Shown here in pieces: positions 23,202 to 35,830 of a stretch of DNA of 64,000 bases. The notes beneath the pieces are model-generated. The model was given only the letters and a program-made list of their open reading frames with translations. It was not told the DNA's origin and did no database searches. Within the stretch, counting starts at the first letter, position 1. Each line of letters begins with the position of its first letter. The position numbers and the translations under genes were made by a program. The stretch is from Haemonchus contortus (lineage: Eukaryota; Nematoda; Chromadorea; Rhabditida; Trichostrongylidae), in assembly GCA_000469685.2 (NCBI GenBank), contig LS997562.1:39062845-39126844 (forward strand), read 5' to 3'.

Positions 23202-26200
23202 CTAACCGGAACTCGATTGATACTGTGGCGGCATAATTTCGACAAGAGTGGCGGCGAAACAGGTGGAATCTTCCGGGGAGGGTTCCACGTCCAAAATGAA
23301 GGTGTCCTCGTTACAGTAATGACGGAGCATGTCATCGTCCATCTTTACCGTAACACCTTTGGCACATCGTTTGTAGAGACCGCTGATCTAAATATGAACG
23401 CATTTACAACTCGTACAGAAGGGAATCATCTATGGATTTAGATCTACCTTTTGCGAGTCGATCCCGAATTTGTGGGCAACGGCTTGCGCTAAGCCATCTA
23501 ACGAGGGTGGTATGACATGTAGCGGAGTATAGATTTGATCATCTCGTTTTCGGACATACAGCATTACTGTAACAGAAACTGGTTCGAAAATCGAAGACGA
23601 AGCAAGGATAGGCAAGAGGATGAACAGGGGGGCGAGACCGAGGCAGAACTTACTTCGTTCGGAGGGCCTCGGTCGTTTCGCGACTGGTTCCATATCTGAG
23701 AGACCGTCATAGCCGATCGATGTGCCATCGAGATACCGTGAATCGTATTCGTCTGGGGCGATGAACAAAGCCGCTGGCTTGTCCAATTCTCGCATATGGT
23801 AGAACTCAGATCGTTCACATGGTTCATGATATTCACCTTCAGTCTTCTTTCGACCAGATAAAGCGCCTGAGAAAAACGGGTTTATGGGAACCCCGTGTTG
23901 GGTTTGGTTAACACAACACATAGAGTAATGGGGTCTATAATCGAACATAGATTCGGGTTTTTAGCCAAGAAGCTCGGGAGCTGCAGGAAACGAACGAATC
24001 AGGCCATTGATCACACCCAATCGGGTAGCACTTCGACGCCTTACTGGTTCGCTCTTTGCAGCTTCTGCTTTCACAGCCCCAAACTTCTTGGGTAAAAACC
24101 CTAGGACAGAGGAACATCTACAAAAAAGTAATCCTGTTATGTAAATGGGCAGTTAGCCTCATCAACAGGGATTTGCGGAAGATATTTGAGAAGTTCAGTA
24201 GCAATCATACGTGTCGATTGATTTAGCAGTCGGGATATGACTAGATGGAAGACGATATTTCCTTCAGAGGGAATCAATAGCTCCCAACCATTATCTGACA
24301 CGACTTAGGACTACCGCACCGGAAAGGCTATCCCAACTATTTTTAGAACCGGCTGCGAAAGAACGCTGACCGACATTACCGGTTTCTTGTGAGCGTGGGT
24401 AAGTGTGAGTAAAGAAATGGGGAAGATATGTGTTTTGGCCGAAAATCACCCCTGGACTGGTTAAAAACTTCTAGGAAACCTTCGGGTTCCGCATATTAGG
24501 GTTGTGGACTCGTCTCGTAACTGAAAGGAGGATGAGCGCTTTGAAAATTCTCGTGTGGAAAATATAGAAATCGATTTTCCGCATATCCCCGATCGTTAGT
24601 CGGTATTGATTATTAGTTAACATTGAACACTGATCACATACAGGGGAATCTACTAGGAAGAATTCCCCATAAAATGCCTTGTCTTTCGACACACCCGACT
24701 GTCCAGCTACAGTACGTACCGGACAGAGGGTCTTGAAGGGAAAACATGTATGCATGGCACAAGTACACATAGAGAACAAACACTGAATAGTGTACCTTGA
24801 ATGCGTCTCTTCTCGTCTCGTCTATTTTCATGGAGCATTTTCCGATTAGCTCCCTAAAAAAGCGAAGCGGGTTAGATGTCAGGAGACGACGATGGTTACA
24901 ACGATGATTACAACGTCGTCAGGAGCTCAGAAGCTCTCCATTTGGACTTCTTCAATTGTTCGTTCACTCACGATGACGCCACATATCACACAACAACACA
25001 ACGAATATAGTTATTAAAGCGCCTGTGAACAGCGCTCACGCTAGACGGGATAGACGGGGTCCTGACACGATAACACAACACTGTTCGGTTATGATACGTT
25101 ACGATACGATACGGTACGTGACAGTACGTATACGTGGTGGTACTGTTATGTGATAGCAGCCAGCAGTAATAGCTATTATGGACTACGATTAACGGCTATA
25201 CGGCACAATAGCGATGGACAACCACGACCGACCGACAAATGACGACAGTGGTGGTTACCTGCTAGTTTGCGTTTTTGATTTCGTTTGTCTTCGTCCCGCA
25301 ACTTTCGCTCGGCGCCCTTGAGAGAAAAAGAACGATTATGTTTGGTACTTAGCAGTAGGAGTAATTTTATTACACTGCGGTCACTTTTTTTCAGTTGATT
25401 CGATTTTCACTTGGAACTACGCCAAAGAATTTCTTCGGAGCTGGTAGACACTTCAAGGGCACTGTCGCATTTCGTAACATTCAGTGTTTTGGTCGTAACT
25501 GCAGTCCTGATTTGCTGCTTGGACGCTTCTCAAAATGGAATCCAGGATGAGTATCGTCGTAATTCGCCTACAGGAGTGATTGGAGTCGCGCATGGGCCGT
25601 TATGGAGCCTTTATAAAGGTTCCTTAGAGGATTACTCGGCTAGTTGTTCAGGAACTTTTACTACTACATCGATTCCAGCTAGTCCGTACCGTTGTTGTCG
25701 TAAGATCCCCCGTTTTGGTCGCAAATCCGCTATTCATACCCTAATACCGTAACTTTCGTAGGTCTTCAGGCGAATAATTGGGTGACGTAATTAAACCATC
25801 AACATTATATTGGTATGAAATAAGTGAGAGGGCTAAAAATGGGTTAACGTGCACGCAGTGTTGACTGTTTGAACTTCAATGGTTCGCCAGCAAACATAAA
25901 TGGAACGACTACGGTATTTCATGTGTTGGTGCAATCACGGGTTATGCTATGGGTGCTCGTAAAATTAGCAATGAGTTCTTATTGACATCTAAGTTAAGTA
26001 TCATAGTGGTTCCATCGTATTTGCATCTCACTTATGTCTATTTTGAATATAAAACGGCCGCAGTTTATATAATAAAGTTCCTATGGTAAAGAAATTACTG
26101 TAGAAGGGAAATGGTGCAATTACGACCAAAACACTGAGTTCCAAAGAAAAATCGAATTCGTTCGTTTTATGATGCGACTGCACGTTCCCGGAATTTTTCT

Positions 26201-29200
26201 ACTGGATTTCGTGCCCAATTCGTTTCCATTAAGTCGGAAATAAGGGCATTTGGTGTATGAGCGAAGTTCACGGCCGCATTAATACCTTAATCGCTTGTCG
26301 CAGGCGGCGGCTATTCATCGCGCGGTGTACGTCGCGTCATTGCATACCCACGAAATCCACCAGCCAATTAGCGTTTTTCCCGGGTGACATGTGCTGGTTG
26401 ACGCACGCACGCGTGCGCTTTCACGTAGAATTTGGCCATTTTCTAGTTCGTATAATTGTACGTGAAGTTTTTCTGCCCGGCTGTTTCGCTGAATTGCGCG
26501 GCCGCGCGTGTCATCGTCACCCACCACCGGCACCACCATCACCCACCACGATTTCTCGCCGCTCTGAACGATGTATGTGTCGTGGAATTTGCTCACCTTA
26601 TCACAGAACACTTTGATTTGGCAGTAACCCCTATGGAAGGGTTGTTTGTCGTTGTCTCCATCGTAGGTGTCGATTTGGACATGAAGCGGCAAACCCTTGA
26701 CACCTTTCTGATTCGAGAAATCCGTCGAGAGGCATTGGGTGGCGATGCTGATCTGAAAACAGAACAAGTGAGTCGAGTGGATGACTGAGCCCTTGAGTCA
26801 AGAACCCCCGTATGGTCCCCCCCGTGGATGATGCGTCATGGGGCAGAACCAGCGAGGCGATGGCGACAGGGGCAGGGACAGGTAGCCTTGAATGAATGAT
26901 ATCGATTGACTAATCGCCGAAAACTGCGCTCTCTCACCTGCCGACTGTCAATACCGATCGCGGGGGGAACAGAGACATGCACGGGATGGAGGAGGGTGAG
27001 GGCTGTCCCTCTCTGAAGTGTCTCTTGCTTAAACAAACTCAAACGAGCTCGCCAAGTCTCAGAGGTACGATTTTCCAGTCGGGTGACCAAATAGGTGGGA
27101 AAGGAGGTGAAGGGAGTTCCAGCTCTCAATGTCTCCCTTTTAGGGTATCTGTCTTCAAGGAGGGTTACTCATAAATCCAGGGACTGATGCACAACCTGCT
27201 CGGGCAGGTGTCTAGATGTTTTTGAGATCTCTTGAAATTTCCAACGGTACTTCCGGGATAAAATAGGCGGTGGAGAAGTTTTCAGAGGAGGAAATGTAAA
27301 AAAGTGGTGAAGAGAATGTAGACTGAAATCTGAAGAGCCCTCGAGGCCTGAAAGAGCTGGTTTTTCCCTTTTGTAACGGGGTTTGTGAAGGAAAACCTCT
27401 CAGTGAGGGTACACCCAACCAGAGTCATCTCTGCTCTTCTTGCGCCCTATTTTTGCCCCAGTCTTACCGTTTTTGGGAAGTTTCACCCAAAACGAAGTGT
27501 AACAAAGTAAAAAAGCAAAGATCACATAAAAGTAAGCCTTGTACCATTCAAAAGTCTTATTCTTCAGTAATTCTCTGGAGAACTCGTTCACTCACAATAA
27601 GTTTCCCTCGAGAAATCGATAAACTCATTGAAAGTGATTTATGAGTTGTTCGAAAAACTTCTGTCAAAATTCGTTCCCACTGAGTGAAACAGGATTTTGT
27701 ATCGAGTTTTTTGCACGGGATTTCTAAAACGGGTAATTCCCAATCGAGTTTTTGGTGGACAAGTTCTTTTTTTACTCAAAGGGAATAACTAGTGACCCCA
27801 GGAAGTACGGGAGTTCTTTGTATTCCTGTATTTGAAGCGATTTTTGATTTTGCAACCGAAAAGAACAGAGTTAATACCATGTCGCGAATTCTGGAGAGTA
27901 TTTGACCGAAAGGAATCCCTTTAAAGTTTTTCGTGGCGCAATTGTAGGATGGGGATCTTATTTGGGTACCATAAAAGTTAATTAGAGGGTACCAGGCAGC
28001 CCCTCACGAAACCTGTCCTCGGAAGCTTATCAAAGCGGTGACTCATTGCCTACTTGACGAGGGTGGTTACGGTCCAATCGGATTGACGGGTATTGATTGA
28101 TTTCTTCGAGGACTCTGCGAAACTTTAGAAATCAAACTGACAGCCGACTCAGTAAGGGGTCTAGACCGTCTTTGACGCCCCCGTGACAATTACGGGGGGT
28201 ACCGTGACGAATTTAATGAACACATAGTCAGACAGTAGATTACCTTGACACCGTTTTCGGATGGATTCCAGTAGAATTGTACGGCATTATGAGCGATTTC
28301 CTCGATTTGGCCGATCATCCCGGAACTGTTCTTACTGTCAACTTCAAGTATTCGTTGTTTAGCGGAATGTTGACGGCTATGCCAAAATTGCCATGTCTTG
28401 ATCTCCTCTTCATAGGTTTTGTCCTCTCGAAATACGATCATTAATTGGCTCTGAAATGAGAGAAAACTCATTTGGAGGATTTAACCTTCACGATAGTCCC
28501 CTCCGCGTATGACCTCCATGAATTCCAGCCAGCGCTACGCGAATTCACCTCGGCCTACGAAAGTGAAATCAAATTCGTTACGCTCGCACAGCTCCCACCA
28601 CTCAAATCATGCTGGGACCATAGCAATCCCCGTATTACGGGGTGGTGGTGGCCTGATTCAGATGTTGTTGTCTGTGCGTGCATGTGTGCGTTCCAAAACG
28701 CGCTGTAGCGCACAATTGCCGCTCCTCGGTCGCGCTGTAGCGAATCGCCACCTACAGTACCCCCGGGGCTACTGTAGGACGAAGCCAGGCCGACATGCAT
28801 GCAGGGTAGTCAGTAGGGGTATGCAGGGTAGAAACAATCTACGTCATAACACTATTGCATAAACAACCTCTCATCTTGACTAATCAACTTGGGTGCATAA
28901 AGACCCTTCGAAGTGTTACGCTTACCTTGACGGTTACGCTTTTCAAGGGTTTGTTGATATCGGGAATATAGTCGAGAGATACGGTATAGAATTGTCCTTT
29001 GTTGACGTACGTCATTCGATCATCTTCTTTTCGTACTGAAGTCGAAATCGGCGCTTCCAGAACATATTGAAAACCTAGCGGGTTGTGTCTGAAAATAGAC
29101 ACGATTGTGAAAAACTTGGAGTCGAGCCAGACCTGTCCACATCTGGCTACCTGCCTGGCCAAGTCCAGCTCGGGAGGGAGCTAGCAATGTAGACAGACAC

Positions 29201-30506
29201 AAGTGGAGTTGTTATCGGATCGCATTGAGCGCCACCACCCGACTACGCTATTGACTCAAATTCACTTCATTTACATGCAAAACATGTGGATCGATCGAAT
29301 TGGAAAGTTCGCATAATGTTTGGCTTTCTCGCTAAGGCAATTCATTTAGACCAGAGGTTCTGGAGATGGATTAGGTCCGGCTAGTCACTGGCGAAACGTC
29401 GTTCATTGACCGTTCGGCAAGAAATTCTGACAAAATGGCATCGCGCAGGAATTGAGCAGCAATTCGATCAATCGATCATCCGATCAGCTTATTTTTGGCA
29501 TTTTCGGCGAGAAAGAATGTGGGGAGAAGGGAAATTTCAAGATCAGGCTTTTACCACCGTAATCCGTTTGCTGACTCACTAAATAAGACCAGAACCCTCC
29601 GATTTGTTCTTTCGGAGATTTCCGGATGTCCTTGATCAGAGAACACTTCCATGAGGATTACGATGATAAAAACAACGGGGGTATAATCAGAAAGTATAAC
29701 TAGTAGTTGTAATGCTTACAGTTTTGGTATTACTACTGGCGAATCTCGATGACTTAGTGCTCGTTCGGCGGATCGATCAAGCATGGTGTCCGTTTGAAAG
29801 AATTCTTCTTTGGCGCCAGTAATCATCGACAGATCGGCTCCAATGCCTGAATCTACTGGACTTGGCATGTCGACACCTTTATAGACGGTTCGCTGCTCTT
29901 GAGCAGCCGTCGTTGTGCCACTAGCATCTTGTGGATTATACTGCAATGTAGTTGCTCGGGGATAGGCTGTGTAGGTGTCCATAGGCCGACCCCAGTCCTG
30001 TTGTACAACACCGTTCGGGAAACCATAGTAGAGTTGACCTGCAGTGGATGGTGCCGGTATTAGTGAGGACTGATTATGCCCGCCGAGACCGATTGCCGCA
30101 TATTCGTAGGCTCGCTGATAGTTTGTATTGTAGTAATTCAGGTCGATCGGTTGCATTTTTGACAGATCCTGTAGATTGGATTGCGTCAACGGTGCCAGAT
30201 CGATTGGTTCATTCTGAAAAAGTTGGGCTGAAGTTGTTGGGGGAAAGAAATCGGTCCCAAATGGGGACATTATAGTCCTGGGACTGGGACATACCTTGGG
30301 CGAGAATTCGAGTTGACGGCCTGGTGGTGCCGTCTTGATCACGGATGATTGTTCGAGTTGGAATTGTGACATGGTGGCGACGACGTTCGAGTCGAAGCCA
30401 AGCTTCATTCCACTCCCAACCACACCCCGTCGTTCACTCTTGAGCGTACCGTAAGCGAGACGCTGCGGTTGCTTGGTTGCTCCTGCTGTTGCAATCGGAG
30501 ATTTGG
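23202..30506 (-). CDS. grh-1: Grainyhead transcription factor, 5' partial
   Basis: Sequence-specific activator of epidermal and barrier genes. Minus-strand exons: 30506-29720, 29088-28926, 28450-28244, 26752-26597, 25316-25259, 23866-23654, 23578-23448, 23387-23202, all in phase, about 632 residues to the stop at 23202-23204. The first is a long N-terminal activation-type region rich in P, Q, T and Y. Then comes the DNA-binding domain: [70 protein letters not shown] and the basic [19 protein letters not shown]. The last two exons encode the C-terminal dimerization domain ([33 protein letters not shown]). The domain order matches Drosophila Grh. The first exon here starts in phase 1 after an acceptor, so at least one coding exon lies upstream (right). 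Symbol follows the nematode ortholog name. Confidence 0.95.
30214..30294 (-). other. In-frame 81-nt candidate optional intron in grainyhead
   Basis: Within the first grainyhead exon, AAG/GTATGT (donor at 30294) and CTTTTTCAG (acceptor ending 30214) bound 81 nt with no stop. Both ends are phase 0, so keeping or removing it preserves the frame (27 residues). Either reading is coherent. Confidence 0.45.
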
Positions 30507-31439
30507 CTGGAACCCGAATTTTTAATTGAGATTAAATGGAAGAATCGCCGAGCAATCAACGGCAATCGATTGATTGGCTAGAGTTCATCCGGAATTCATT
30601 CAAAAAATCGAAAACAATCAATTGTAGCTGAAAGAGCATAATACAGGCGAAGCTCGAGGAATGCTTTTGACAGAGAGGAATCGAATTTTATGAGATTGGA
30701 AATTTTCGATCAAACTGAAACAAAGCCACTCTTTGGCCTGTGAGAAGCTTGACTGAGGTAATTCCCTGGGCATATAAGGTCCAGAAATGGCACAAAATCA
30801 ACGATAAAATCAAAAATAATGAAGATGAAGAACGATTCATGGAAATGGTCAGGAAAAATTGTAGAAAATATCAGCAATCGGAACCGGAACTTTCTGAGGA
30901 GATCCAGTGAATGGCTTCTCGGATCTCGAATGAATCACAGTGCCACTGTATAAAGAAAATTTCAAAATTAAATAAGTAGAAACATCAAAGGGAATCGGAC
31001 GGTCCTAGGAGGCCTCTTTGGCTTCATCACATCCAACATATATCTCAAGTCATAGCTATCGACGAAGTCGGCAAGCGATAGATATATCACCGCTCAGTCA
31101 TGAGGGAGGTGCATATGAAGAAGAACCAAAAGAGCATCCAAATCAAAAAGTAAAATACTGAGAAAAATGTATGAAAATATGAATGATAGCAGACCACACA
31201 ACACTTGGAGCAGCTCCGATGGTTATGCTGCAGAACCCTTACCGTACCGTTACTAAGCTCCTTACCCTGGGGCTTTCTAGGCGCTCACGTTACACATTCT
31301 CAGCCTACCAGCTCGTGCTCCAGACTATCCGACAATGTAATGTTATTTGCCTCACAATCTCGTAGGACTAGTTCCATGGGTTCAGTTCGCAATGTCACCT
31401 TTGAACTCGCTCTAAGGTCAGACCATGCTGATGGTGACC

Positions 31440-31560
31440 CGTGGCGAGTTGATCGGTCCGGTTGAATTCTGAAACCAGCTCTGCGTCCCTGGTGTACGTG
31501 AGGCTGAGAGTGTCATGATACGGGATCGAACTCGTGTGCGAGCCTTCGTCACTGAATGAA
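31440..31560 (-). mobile_element. tRNA-like SINE head fragment
   Basis: The minus strand shows a B-box-like CGAGTTCGATCCCG (about 31522-31538) preceded by a head resembling an A box. The shared SINE body is not clearly present, so this may be a different subfamily or a decayed tRNA copy. Confidence 0.35.
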
Positions 31561-31639
31561 CCTGTTGGCAGTAGAGTCGGGTTCGGGTGGTGGTGGCGGA
31601 CGAGTGTTTAGACCTGAGCAAAACCTGTCCACGGGTGAT

Positions 31640-32200
31640 AAGCAGGTCGTAGTCGTTTTGGTTGTAGAGAGGGCTGGCCGTGGGTGGGGTTTGTTGGGGT
31701 CAAAGCGGGCGTTGCGGCAACTAGTAGCCGCGGCGAGAGCAGAGAGCCGGGTTGGCGGTTCAGGGTGGCGGTCGGCCAGCCGGCCAGCCAGCCTCAGCCA
31801 GCCGACCGACCGATCGTCAGAACAGGCTTACCTGAATGTCCGGTCTGGTTGTGTGTGTGCGTCGTGGCGCCGGCCGCGCGGTGGCGGTGGCGGTAGTCAG
31901 TCGACGACGACGACATGATGGGGGCGCCGCGCATTACCAGAGAGCGAATCAGAAGAGACCGCAGAGAGCGCACAGAGAGGCAGCCGGCCGCGTGAGACAC
32001 CGCCGAAACTCGAAAAACCAGTGTGCGCTCCGGTGGGCGGCGTCAAGGCGACGGGCGGCCGGTGGGGGCGGCGCTAACCGGTCGTCGAATCGTCGTCGCC
32101 ATCGTCGTCGTCGTCGTCTCTTCGACTCCACCGATAGACGTTGTCATCTGAATTGTGATGTGATGTCGGGCTCGGTCACGACTACCTTCGGCAACCTGTA
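31640..32200. promoter_or_regulatory. CpG-dense block upstream of grainyhead, candidate promoter or first exon
   Basis: This stretch is much richer in G+C and CpG than its flanks and includes a CGT/CGA trinucleotide run (about 32088-32120). It lies 1.1-1.7 kb upstream of the first resolved grainyhead exon. On the minus strand an ATG directly follows an acceptor-like AATTCAG (near 32148) and opens MTTSIGGVEETTTTT before a possible GTTAGC donor. That donor is phase 0, while the resolved exon needs phase 1, so I do not join them. A promoter or 5' UTR role is inferred from position and composition only. Confidence 0.35.
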
Positions 32201-34879
32201 AAGCGTGGGAACCTCGGACGGAACGCAGGTGTCAGACCACGCCCATCAGTTGGAGCTCGGCCAAACATTAGCCCGAACGAGAGTCCTGATATTATATCAA
32301 GTTTTGCAACGTTTGCACAACACGATGAACTCGTTCTGCCGACACCCACACACGCATACACAAACCGGGGATTGCACCGGGGAAAATGATGTCATTTAGG
32401 AGGTCATCCAGACGTCCGAAAAAGAATGGATCAAGCTCAAAGTTCCTTCCCACACTCATTGTGTGGCAATCGATAAAAGAACTCCGAGTACAGTAAGCCG
32501 AGGAAAAATGTAATCGGTGCTGTGATTCATCGTGACCCTTTAATCATGGATTGCCACAAACTCGTTCAACTCGGGCAACCTTTATTGAAACTACGAGGTT
32601 CTGTCAGGGAATTGAACGCGTTGCCGACCCGAAATGGGCTACTAGAGCGGTGTCCCTTATTGGAGAATCAGCGGATCACCGTGATAAGAAAGTGATCTTA
32701 CGAACTCCCTACAGACCCAGATCGGGGGCTATACCTTATTCTGAATTCCGGAGGATATAAGATATGCTGGTCGTTTGGTTATCGCTCTGTAAGAATCTTG
32801 AATCAAATCTTAAAGACGACTAACTTCATCAGAAAGAAGTCCTTTCTGAGGCATTTTCTGCCAGCGGGACATAACGCCCTAATGCATGGTGAAACAACTT
32901 GTGGAATGGTCCTGGACAGTTTTCGGTGTATGCCTTTTGCCAAAATGGATGTAATATTGAATACCTGTGCACAAACTTCATTCAGATCCCGTACGAACAC
33001 TAACATCTCATTTTGTTCCTTCGCGATGTCAGAACCTACTTGCAGATGAAGTAGTTGTTGATTAGGGAATGGTCCCGCCACGAACTGAAAATCAAACAGA
33101 AATCCATGAAAATAGCAAGTTAGTTCGTAAGAAATGACAGGAGATATAGTAATTTGCACGTAACAACTGAGCTCAAATGTTTGAGCTCGGAAGTAGCTGT
33201 GAATACAAATTCCGTTCAGAGTCCCCTACAGTAGTTAAGGGCACCCAGGAAGGTGCTATGACATATTCTACTCTTTTGACAGAAAAACCGTAATACTTGG
33301 CTACTCCATTTACTGCTCCTTATTTATTCATATACAAACAAAGATGGTGTCAGAAAAAAAAGTTCAGCCGAGAGGAGTACGCTACGCGCCCTCCTTATGG
33401 GGTCGGGGGAAGTGGGGTGATAATATTTCGACATTAAAATTTTTGCAGACATGGTCAACGGAAGAACCGGTATTTGGCACTGAAAATAGTCGACTGTGTA
33501 TATGAGGAACATTTGAAGGCTACAACGTGCCATAAGGAGAGGGCTTCGTTCTATCGAGTCTGGATCGCGTAAAATTCGCAAAAGGCTTCCTAGTGCTATG
33601 ATTTGAGCCCTGATGTTTTCGGAAATTGCATGATCACTTGATTCTGACTCTTTCGGGTTTCACAAAGCGATTTTGTTCCATTCGGATTCGTAGTGTCTTT
33701 CTGATGCCACGTAGCCTATGCAATGCTTTGAGGAGTCACGAGCCGGCAGAATTCTCCTCCTAGACGAACCTGGGAGCAACAACTGATCTTAGAAAGGTCG
33801 AAGTTCGCTCAATCCGGCAGAAGTCCGACCACGTTCCTCAGGGCTTCCGCTTTCCCTCTACCTTGATTGCGTTCGCTATCAGATGCTGAGTCTTACTGGA
33901 TAAATCGACTGCCACAGGATGTGCAGTACACTCAGCGTCCACTCAAAGTTGTGGGAACACTCGGATCCATACCTAACCCATCCACTCCTCCAGTGAAGAA
34001 ACAACTTTACTACGTCACACAGAAGATACTTGTCAAGAAATCTGGTTTTAATCTATTGAATTCCAAGAAATATATGGTTTTCTTATTCCTGAAAGGGCTC
34101 TATGATACGCTTCGTGCAGGTGACGAGTTCCCCTTTTCTGAACTTCTGGAACCCTTCTCGATATGCTCGACAAGGGGACCCTATCAATGGGTGTAACCTA
34201 CTGGAACATTTTTGATTCCGAAATCATTGAAATTCCTATAATGCCTGATGTAAAGCGTGAAAATTCGTATTGTTTATCGTCTGAGTGCGATGGAGCAAAG
34301 TCCGAATCAGTTTTGATGACAGTGTATCAATCATGAACTGTCTCGATTCAAATAGGGACACGATACGCCTCATGAAACTGTTTTTTCCTGATGGCGTAGA
34401 AGAATCGAACTGTGTTTTTAATCCAAATCTCCCTTTATTTTCAAATCACTCATTAATATTTTAAGAGAATTGAAAAGAATTGAACAAATGAACTAGATTG
34501 AGCAATAATGGACGTAAAAGTGCTCTTGATATTCGTCTGATATCTATTGAAAAGAACTGTCTGTCGGTTGTCAACCAGCCTCTTCACAATGCGCCACGCG
34601 CTTAACTTATCCTCAGAATTGTGGACACAATTTGGTGCATAGTCTACCTTGCCTCAACTTTATACTTCCTATATAAATATGTACAAATACAACAAAAAGA
34701 GTGAAACTTGAAACTCCTTTGGCTTCGCCATACATTTGAGTTCTATTCGTCATCGTAGAGGTATTTCGATGCACACTCGGTCCGTACAATGACTTATAGA
34801 GGCCAATCGATAATAAAATCATTGTTTCATCTTTTTACTCCAATTCAGATGAATACGGCCGTGTTTGGGTCGTAGTTGA

Positions 34880-35110
34880 TTGGGCAGTACTCGAGCGCAG
34901 TTCTGGACTTGGTGCAGTGGCAAATTGCGCAATACATACGCGCATGGTCACGGTTTCGGGTCCTGTATCTACAAGTATATGCTGAGGCCAAGGAAGTCCA
35001 TTCCTTCGGCGTCGGTCAATTAGCCGTAGACTCGGACAAAACACTGACTTCTTCAACAGCTGGTCACCGTAAGTCAATGTATAGACCACATACGCATTCT
35101 AAACGGATCT
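34880..35110 (+). mobile_element. SINE-like repeat, copy 2 (degenerate)
   Basis: A B-box-like GGTTTCGGGTCC is followed by body segments shared with the other copies: GGTCAATTAG, CACTGACTTC and GTATAGACCACATACGCATT. Confidence 0.5.
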
Positions 35111-35639
35111 ACGATTTGGATAGAAGTTGGATACAGGGCGCATCCTTTAGACGGAGTTGTTTGAAGCACTTTATCGTTTTATTGACCCTATCCGACGATG
35201 GAAGCTTATTTTAACCTGGTTTTTGTGGTTGACGCATTGAAATAAACACTGATCCAATGTGGCTTTGTCGTTGAGAATATCTGTAACGGACAACTTGCCG
35301 TGGTTCAGAATTAGTAGTCTCTGGTCCACCCTTAATCATCCATCGCCACACTTTACTTACCGCTGGAATTAAGGCTAATCTTTACGTCAAGTTTTTGGGA
35401 AATAGGTAGGAATCGCCCGAAGGCCAGTCTCTTCGAGGAATTTCGTGCACACTCAACTCGAGAAGAACTTTTGGAGCCGACCCAGCTAAAGGTTGTAGAG
35501 GTGAAAGGTGGGTTAGGTTCCAGGAGACCCACCGAGTCGTATCTCAGGAGGTGAAGTTGATAAGTCTTTGAAAATTGCCATAGTGACAGATTGTTAAAAG
35601 TCCATAAGCACAAGGATCAAGTCTTCGGCGTCAATCATT

Positions 35640-35830
35640 CCCGTCTTAGGATGCGCCCCGCATTTGAATTCCATTCAAAATCGAGGTGGTTATCTGAATG
35701 GGTGTGCGGCCTATACGATGACTTTCGGTGACTAACTAATGTACGAGTCAATGCTTTTATCCTCCTAGGCAAGTCTGTTACTGAGCCAACCTTGAAGGAA
35801 TGGAAAGCCTACTTGTCCTACGCGAAAATC
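35640..35830 (-). mobile_element. SINE-like repeat, copy 3 (head lost)
   Basis: Body only, same orientation as copy 1. It has GCGCCCCGCATTTGAATTCC, GTGCGGCCTATACGATGACT, TGCTTTTATCCTCCTAGGCA and GGAATGGAAAGCC. Confidence 0.6.

Noticed and set aside
32803..33159. A 118-codon minus-strand open frame
   Set aside because: The translation is not low-complexity, but no motif or exon boundary supports it and the flanks hold nothing related.
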